Part shown: positions 1 to 6,040 of the stretch, one piece after another
How positions within the stretch are numbered: the stretch's first letter is position 1
Layout of the letters: each line of letters begins with the position of its first letter
From: Microbacteriaceae bacterium
GTDB lineage: Bacteria > Actinomycetota > Actinomycetes > Actinomycetales > Microbacteriaceae
DNA length: 6,040 nt
Direction of reading: 5' to 3'
Assembly: GCA_009925875.1 (NCBI GenBank)
Contig: RFQD01000085.1
Span: forward strand, 1-6,040
Notes under the pieces: model-generated
The model's input: the letters and a program-made list of their open reading frames with translations, nothing else
Told to the model about the DNA's origin: nothing
Database searches by the model: none
Program-made: the position numbers and the translations under genes

Positions 1-860
1 GCCGTACCGACCATGACCGCATCGGCACCGCACGCAATGGCTTTCACAATGTCACCGGAAGTGTTGATCCCGCCGTCGGCAATCACGTGCACATACCGAC
101 CGCCCGACTCATCGAGGTAGTCCCGCCGAGCGCCGGCGACATCCGCAACCGCGGTGGCCATCGGTGCATGGATGCCCAAACTCGCGCGCGTTGTCGACGC
201 AGCTCCCCCGCCGAAACCGACGAGCACGCCCGCGGCTCCCGTGCGCATCAGGTGAAGCGCCGCCGTGTAGGTGGCGGCTCCACCCACGATGACGGGAACA
301 TCCAGCTCGTAAATGAACTTCTTCAGGTTGAGCGGCTCGGTCGTCTTCGACACGTGCTCAGCGGACACGGTGGTTCCTCGAATCACAAAGAGATCAACCC
401 CGGCTTTGATGACCGTCTCGTAGTGCTCTTGCGTGCGTTGCGGCGAGAGTGCCCCGGCAACGACAACACCGGCGGCTCGAATTTCGGCCAAACGCGCCGT
501 AATGAGCTCTGGTCGAATCGGGGCGGCGTAAATCTCTTGCATTCGCGCGGTCGCCTCAGCCGCGCTCAGCCCGCGAATTTCGGCAAGAACTTTTTCTGGT
601 TCTTCGTAGCGAGTCCAGACGCCTTCGAGGTTGAGCACGCCCACACCACCGAGCTTTCCCAGAGCAATGGCCGTGGCTGGTGACACCACCGAATCCATTG
701 GAGCCGCCAGAAGTGGCATCTCAAAACTGAACGCGTCGATGCTCCACGACACCGAAACATCCTGTGGGTCGCGCGTGCGCCGGCTCGGCACAATCGCCAC
801 ATCATCAAAGGTGTACCCCCGGCGAGCGCGTTTGGATCGCCCGATTTCGATATCGCTCAT
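1..860 (-). CDS. guaB3: GuaB3 family IMP dehydrogenase-related protein (3' end cut by window edge)
   Basis: The start ATG is the complement of 858-860. About 286 codons are visible with no stop before the left edge; the family usually has about 370-390 residues, so the last quarter is missing. The product begins MSDIEIGRSKRARRGYTFDD and closely resembles my recollection of mycobacterial GuaB3, for example EPLNLKKFIYELDVPV, ALHLMRTGAAGVLVG, RRDYLDESGGRYVHV and IACGADAVMVGT. It is an IMPDH/GMP-reductase type TIM barrel. The phosphate-binding Asp lies in IADGGI (about residue 262). There are no CBS domains between the early barrel strands, which is typical of GuaB3. The loop corresponding to IMPDH GSICTTR reads GGGAASTTR, so Ser222 replaces the catalytic Cys. 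The product is presumably cytosolic. A role in IMP/XMP/GMP metabolism is expected from the family but not proven. A GAGAGAG stretch five bases before ATG is a modest ribosome binding site. The gene lies 30 bp after guaB on the same strand and is probably co-transcribed. Confidence 0.9.
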   Translation of the reverse strand, partial: MSDIEIGRSKRARRGYTFDDVAIVPSRRTRDPQDVSVSWSIDAFSFEMPLLAAPMDSVVSPATAIALGKLGGVGVLNLEGVWTRYEEPEKVLAEIRGLSAAEATARMQEIYAAPIRPELITARLAEIRAAGVVVAGALSPQRTQEHYETVIKAGVDLFVIRGTTVSAEHVSKTTEPLNLKKFIYELDVPVIVGGAATYTAALHLMRTGAAGVLVGFGGGAASTTRASLGIHAPMATAVADVAGARRDYLDESGGRYVHVIADGGINTSGDIVKAIACGADAVMVGT

Positions 861-890
861 GTTTTCTCTCTCGCCTCGTCCGACGGCCGA

Positions 891-2576
<1,686 letters not shown>

Positions 2577-2637
2577 TCACCGAGGAGAGATGCCAATTCA
2601 TCCGTTCAGTTGTGACGCGGAGAGAATTGCGCCCAAT

Positions 2638-2643
2638 GGAGGT
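2638..2643 (+). promoter_or_regulatory. Ribosome binding site that supports the GTG start of livH
   Basis: GGAGGT lies just before the GTG at 2647, with four bases between GGAGG and the start. The competing ATG at 2590 has GAGGAG at 2582-2587 with only two bases of spacing, which is unusually tight. The GTG also gives a better-shaped signal peptide. Confidence 0.55.
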
Positions 2644-2646
2644 CCC

Positions 2647-4011
2647 GTGGTTCATCAACCTGTACTGGCTGTGTTTGCGAGGAAGTGGTCGCGCACCTTC
2701 GTTGCTGTGATTGTCGGACTTCTTGTCGCCACCGCCTGGGCGCTCACGCAGCCCGCAGCGGCTTTTGCCGCCGACACGGCCGGCCCCTGCGTTGCGGATT
2801 CCGCGACGGGATGTTTCAACGGCACTATCAAAGGCGTCGGCGCTGGCGTCAAGATTGTGATTTCCGGAAACGGTCAAGAGATCACTGCCGTGACCGACGC
2901 AGATGGCAAGTGGAACGCGGCCGTCACGGCCGCTGGTTCCTACACGCTCACCGTGGATGAGGCATCGTTGCCCGCGGGTGTCACATTGAAGTCGGAGGCC
3001 ACTCAAACGCGTGACATCACGCTGGGATTCAACAAGGGCGCCGTGTTCACGGTCAACGGAGGGTCCGACGGCGGTGCCACTGACGGGGGCGGAACGAACG
3101 GAGGAAACACCGAAGCCGCCACCGGTTTCAACTGGGAGCGACTGGCCCAACAATCAGCTTCCGGTTTACGTCTCGGCTTGTTGCTCGCCCTTGCTTCGAT
3201 CGGCCTCTCGCTCATTTACGGAACGACAGGGCTCTCCAACTTTGCGCACGCCGAACAGGTGACTCTCGGTGGTCTCTTGGCGTATACATTTGCTAATCAA
3301 CTCGGCCTCAACATTTTCGTGGCAACGGCCCTGGTCGTTCTCGTCACCGGCTTTACCGGTTGGTTGCAAGACGTCGTAATTTGGCGACCGCTTCGCAAGA
3401 AGGGGCTGAGCCTGACGCAGCTCATCATCGTGACCATTGGTCTCGCGTTAGCTCTCCAATACACCTTCCAGATGTTCTACGGAGCGCGCACCGTACGCAT
3501 CATCATGGCGACACCTCAAACTGTCGACATTGGACCCGTCACATTCACGATTGAGTCGTTATGGGCCATGGGTATCTCCATCGTGGTCCTCGGCGGCGTG
3601 GGATTCTTCCTGACGCGCACACGCACGGGTCGAGCCACGCGCGCCGTGTCCGACAATCCGGCTCTCGCATCCGCTTCCGGTATCGACGTCGATCGAATCA
3701 TTCGAATCGTGTGGATTATGTCGGCCGCTCTCGCCGGTCTCTCGGGCGTGATGCTCGGACTCGTACTCAACGGCATCAGCTGGCAGACCGGTATGCAGCT
3801 GTTGTTGCTGATGTTCTCCGCGGTGACACTCGGCGGTCTCGGTACCGCTTTCGGCGCTCTGGTGGGTTCGCTCGTCATCGGCATGACCGTCGAGCTGTCC
3901 AACATGGTGCTCCCCGGTGACTTCAAATACGCAACAGCCCTGCTGCTGCTGATCATCATCCTGCTGGTTCGCCCGCAGGGTCTGTTCGGGCGCAAAGAAC
4001 GCATCGGCTAA
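2647..4011 (+). CDS. livH: LIV-type ABC transporter permease LivH with an N-terminal exported domain
   Basis: 454 residues from the GTG at 2647; an in-frame ATG at 2590 would give 473. Residues of about 165-454 are a LivH-type inner-membrane permease, normally about 300 residues: ASIGLSLIYGTTGLSNFAHAE near 182-203, WRPLRKKGLSLTQLIIVTIGL near 246-265, cytoplasmic coupling loop RTGRATRAVSDNPALASASGI near 326-346, then SAVTLGGLGTAFGALVGS and the C-terminal VRPQGLFGRKERIG. About eight membrane segments are visible. It would pair with LivM to import branched-chain or other hydrophobic amino acids. Unusually, the N-terminus has basic residues ARKWSR, a hydrophobic stretch (about 17-35) and an AFA cleavage-like site near 39-41, so it looks like a Sec signal peptide. 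Next come Cys48 and Cys56, a beta-rich segment (about 56-137) with a TDADGKW turn and a SLPAGVTL strand like carboxypeptidase-regulatory or CNA-B folds, and a Gly/Asp-rich linker (about 138-155). The function of this exported part is unknown. livM begins 12 bp downstream. Confidence 0.9.
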   Translation: MVHQPVLAVFARKWSRTFVAVIVGLLVATAWALTQPAAAFAADTAGPCVADSATGCFNGTIKGVGAGVKIVISGNGQEITAVTDADGKWNAAVTAAGSYTLTVDEASLPAGVTLKSEATQTRDITLGFNKGAVFTVNGGSDGGATDGGGTNGGNTEAATGFNWERLAQQSASGLRLGLLLALASIGLSLIYGTTGLSNFAHAEQVTLGGLLAYTFANQLGLNIFVATALVVLVTGFTGWLQDVVIWRPLRKKGLSLTQLIIVTIGLALALQYTFQMFYGARTVRIIMATPQTVDIGPVTFTIESLWAMGISIVVLGGVGFFLTRTRTGRATRAVSDNPALASASGIDVDRIIRIVWIMSAALAGLSGVMLGLVLNGISWQTGMQLLLLMFSAVTLGGLGTAFGALVGSLVIGMTVELSNMVLPGDFKYATALLLLIIILLVRPQGLFGRKERIG

Positions 4012-4020
4012 GGGAGAGGG
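4012..4020 (+). promoter_or_regulatory. Ribosome binding site of livM
   Basis: GGGAGAGGG directly follows the livH stop and ends three bases before the livM ATG; its GGGAG part is seven bases from the start. Together with the 12-bp gap it supports the 4024 start and co-expression with livH. Confidence 0.6.
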
Positions 4021-4023
4021 ACA

Positions 4024-5010
4024 ATGGACGGAATAATCAAAATCCTCTACGACATGTCGGCAAGCATGATCTTGCCGACCACGGCGGCGTTCGTCATCGC
4101 GGCAATTGGCTTGAACGTGCACTTCGGCTTCACCGGTCTGCTCAACATGGGCCAGGCGGGCTTCATGCTCATCGGCGCCTATGGTTTCGCCATCTCGATT
4201 GGTGCGGGTCTGCCTTTCTGGGCCGCGTTCTTCATCGCCATCTTCGCCGGCATCGCATTCGCCCTCATCCTGGGAATACCTACCCTCCAGTTGCGCGGTG
4301 ACTACCTCGCGATTGTCACGATTGCCGCGGCGGAAATTATCCGCATGGTCGGTCGCGCAAGCATCCTGAACGACATCACGGGTGGTTCCAACGGGTTGAC
4401 CGGTGAGAGCTTCCGGAATCCTTTCGCCGAAATGTCGCTGTTCGGTGACGGTCAAACTCAGATTCTGTGGTTCGAATTCGACAACACCGGCGTGAACGGA
4501 TGGTGGTCTCGCGCCGTGACCTGGTTCATGGTCTTCCTGTTTGCCGCCATTGTGTGGTTGCTCATGCGTTCTCCGTGGGGCCGCGTCATCAAGAGCATCC
4601 GTGAAGATGAGGATGCCGTGCGCTCGCTCGGCAAGAACGTGTTCTCGTTCAAGATGCAATCCCTCGTCGTCGGTGGCGTGCTCGGCGCCATCGGTGGTGT
4701 GATGTTCATTCTGCCCACGTCTCTGCAACCCGACGCCATGGGTCGCAACATGACCTTCTTGATTTGGACCGCCATGCTCCTCGGCGGCGCAGCCACCATC
4801 TTCGGGCCGATTCTGGGTTCGATTGTGTTCTTCGCACTCCGCCTCATGGTTCAGGGAACCATGCGATTGATCGTTCCCGACGCGTGGATGAACATTCAAC
4901 AGACCGAGCAGTTCTCGTGGATCATGGTCGGTGTCGCACTGATGTTGCTCGTCATCTTCAGACCACAAGGAATGATCGGCAACAAGAAGGAGCTGAACTT
5001 TAATGTCTAG
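4024..5010 (+). CDS. livM: LIV-type ABC transporter permease LivM
   Basis: 328 residues, close to the usual core size for LivM-type permeases. It is the second membrane subunit and would form the channel with LivH. Family hallmarks: GFTGLLNMGQAGFMLIGAY at about 35-53, LRGDYLAIVTIAAAEIIR at about 90-107, GGSNGLTG at about 120-127, and the cytoplasmic coupling loop from SPWGRVIKSIREDEDAVRSL (about 183-202), which meets the ATPase. Then come GGAATIFGPILGS (about 254-266) and the C-terminal FRPQGMIG. About eight hydrophobic membrane segments are visible (roughly 14-32, 38-58, 62-86, 92-108, 165-182, 213-233, 245-271, 298-314), with an extracellular-type polar loop at about 118-160. The start follows a good ribosome binding site. 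Its last eight bases overlap the livG start, suggesting translational coupling. No N-terminal extra domain is present, unlike LivH. Confidence 0.96.
   Translation: MDGIIKILYDMSASMILPTTAAFVIAAIGLNVHFGFTGLLNMGQAGFMLIGAYGFAISIGAGLPFWAAFFIAIFAGIAFALILGIPTLQLRGDYLAIVTIAAAEIIRMVGRASILNDITGGSNGLTGESFRNPFAEMSLFGDGQTQILWFEFDNTGVNGWWSRAVTWFMVFLFAAIVWLLMRSPWGRVIKSIREDEDAVRSLGKNVFSFKMQSLVVGGVLGAIGGVMFILPTSLQPDAMGRNMTFLIWTAMLLGGAATIFGPILGSIVFFALRLMVQGTMRLIVPDAWMNIQQTEQFSWIMVGVALMLLVIFRPQGMIGNKKELNFNV
4987..4992 (+). promoter_or_regulatory. Ribosome binding site of livG inside livM
   Basis: AAGGAG lies within the end of livM, ten bases before the livG ATG at 5003. Spacing is at the long end of normal. It supports a livG start that overlaps livM. 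Confidence 0.5.
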
Positions 5011-6004
5011 TTCTGTCGCCTCGTCGGCGAGCACCAAGACGGTCGCGGAATACCGTGCCGACCTGAAGAACGTGCCCCACAAGCCGGGTGCTCGCAAGCC
5101 TGAGCCCATTCTCAAGGTCAAAAACGTGCGTCGAGACTTCGGTGGTCTCACCGCCGTCGACGTCGATCACGTGGAGGTTCAGCGCGGGGTCATCACAGCG
5201 CTTATTGGACCCAACGGTGCCGGAAAGACCACGTTTTTCAATCTCATCACCGGTTTCGATAAGCCGTCTTCGTCCAAACGAACCTTCGGCGGTCCGTCGG
5301 CAGCGGACGCCGCCTCGTGGTCGTTCAACGGTCGGGCGCTCGGAAACACCAGCGCGGCGGCGGTCGCCAAGAGTGGCATGGTGCGAACGTTCCAGTTGAC
5401 GAAAGCGCTCTCTCGACTGACGGTCCTGCAAAACATGCTGTTGGGTGCGCAACACCAGTCCGGAGAAAACTTCTTCGTCGCGCTCATCAAGCCACTCTGG
5501 CGGAAGCAAGAAGAAGCGAACACGCAAAAAGCTCTCGCTTTACTCGATCGCTTCAAGTTACTCGACAAGAAAGACGACCTCGCCGGTAGCCTGTCGGGCG
5601 GGCAAAAGAAGCTCCTCGAAATGGCCCGCGCGCTGATGAGCGATCCCGTCATGATCATGCTGGACGAGCCGATGGCCGGTGTTAACCCGGCACTGACCCA
5701 GTCCCTGCTCGGACACATTCAGTCGCTACGTGATGACGGCATGACCGTGCTGTTCGTGGAACACGACATGCACATGGTTCGCCACATCTCAGACTGGGTC
5801 ATTGTCATGGCCGAGGGCCGGGTGGTTGCCGAAGGTCCCGCCGACACGGTAATGAGTGACCAGGCCGTTGTCGACGCGTATCTCGGGGCGCATCACGACA
5901 CTGACCTCGGCGACGACAAATTCATCACGGACACCGCTGCCGTTCGAATTGAACGTGCGGTTGCCGAAGAAGACGCGCGTACCGCCAAGAAGACCAAAAA
6001 GTAG
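5003..6004 (+). CDS. livG: LIV-type ABC transporter ATP-binding protein LivG
   Basis: 333 residues, about 80 longer than E. coli LivG (about 255). It is a cytoplasmic ATPase that drives LivH/LivM import, presumably dimerising with LivF. All ATPase motifs are intact: Walker A GPNGAGKTT (69-77, Lys75), Q-loop RTFQ with Gln131, signature LSGGQ (197-201), Walker B IMLDEP (218-223, Glu222) and switch His254 in FVEHDMHMV. The LivG-specific C-terminal helix appears as VVDAYLGAHH (about 289-298). Extra parts are a Ser/Ala/Lys-rich leader of about 35 residues, about 13 extra residues between Walker A and the Q-loop (the segment around SSSKRTFGGPSAADAASW, about 89-106), and a charged tail (about 299-333) ending in a Lys-rich run. 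The ATG at 5003 overlaps the livM stop by eight bases and has AAGGAG ten bases upstream. Probable livF starts nine bases after the stop. Confidence 0.95.
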   Translation: MSSSVASSASTKTVAEYRADLKNVPHKPGARKPEPILKVKNVRRDFGGLTAVDVDHVEVQRGVITALIGPNGAGKTTFFNLITGFDKPSSSKRTFGGPSAADAASWSFNGRALGNTSAAAVAKSGMVRTFQLTKALSRLTVLQNMLLGAQHQSGENFFVALIKPLWRKQEEANTQKALALLDRFKLLDKKDDLAGSLSGGQKKLLEMARALMSDPVMIMLDEPMAGVNPALTQSLLGHIQSLRDDGMTVLFVEHDMHMVRHISDWVIVMAEGRVVAEGPADTVMSDQAVVDAYLGAHHDTDLGDDKFITDTAAVRIERAVAEEDARTAKKTKK

Positions 6005-6013
6005 GGAATCGAC

Positions 6014-6040
6014 ATGGCAACAAACACTCCACCAGCCCGC
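6014..6040 (+). CDS. livF: Start of a probable LivF-type ATP-binding protein (cut by window edge)
   Basis: Only nine codons (MATNTPPAR) are visible. AGGGA at 6003-6007, overlapping the livG stop, sits six bases before the ATG. LivF follows LivG in most LIV operons, and the close spacing suggests the same operon. The identity rests on gene order only, since no LivF motif is yet visible. Confidence 0.6.

Noticed and set aside
861..890. A possible terminator or promoter between guaB and guaB3
   Set aside because: The 30-bp gap has no stable hairpin with a T run and no promoter-like hexamers; it holds only a modest ribosome binding site.
3045..3115. Gly-rich GGC/GGA coding stretch in livH considered as a frameshift or a junction of two separate genes
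   Set aside because: The reading frame is continuous through it, and no stop codon or new ribosome binding site with a start precedes the permease core; it reads as a flexible linker.
3559..5151. A 530-codon open frame on the minus strand, opposite livH, livM and the start of livG
   Set aside because: Its product is rich in His, Glu, Asp, Arg and Gln with no domain or hydrophobic core. The opposite strand encodes clear permeases with intact motifs, so this is an antisense shadow of high-GC coding sequence.

Overview
The window looks like chromosomal DNA from a high-GC (roughly 58-60% by eye) actinobacterium. Three things point to actinobacteria, most likely Microbacteriaceae or a close relative: a guaB gene followed directly by the IMPDH-like paralogue guaB3, actinobacterial-style protein sequences, and strong GGAGG-type ribosome binding sites. 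The family assignment is inference from protein resemblance. No phage, transposon, tRNA, rRNA or CRISPR sequence is visible.

Minus strand, 1-2393: a two-gene guanine-nucleotide block transcribed leftwards. guaB (2393-891) is a complete IMP dehydrogenase with tandem CBS domains and the catalytic Cys loop. Thirty bases after its stop, guaB3 begins at 860 and runs off the left edge with about 286 codons visible. guaB3 has no CBS domains and carries Ser where IMPDH has its catalytic Cys.

Centre, 2394-2646: a divergent intergenic region of about 250 bp holding the guaB and livH upstream signals. It contains a plausible livH promoter and a tandem TTGCAG repeat. No separate gene is visible here.

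Plus strand, 2647-6040: a rightward operon for a branched-chain (hydrophobic) amino acid ABC importer of the LIV/HAAT family. Its genes are livH (permease), livM (permease), livG (ATPase) and the first nine codons of a probable livF (second ATPase). They are packed with 12 bp, -8 bp and 9 bp spacing, so they are probably co-transcribed and partly translationally coupled. LivH and LivM would form the membrane channel, LivG and LivF the ATPase pair. The periplasmic-type substrate-binding protein (LivJ/LivK) is not in the window.

The main oddity is LivH. Before its normal permease region it has a Sec-type signal peptide, a predicted exported beta-sandwich-like domain of about 95 residues and a Gly/Asp-rich linker. 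LivG also has N-terminal, internal and C-terminal additions compared with E. coli LivG. Otherwise this is ordinary housekeeping and transport content, and I see no evidence of a wholly new biological system.
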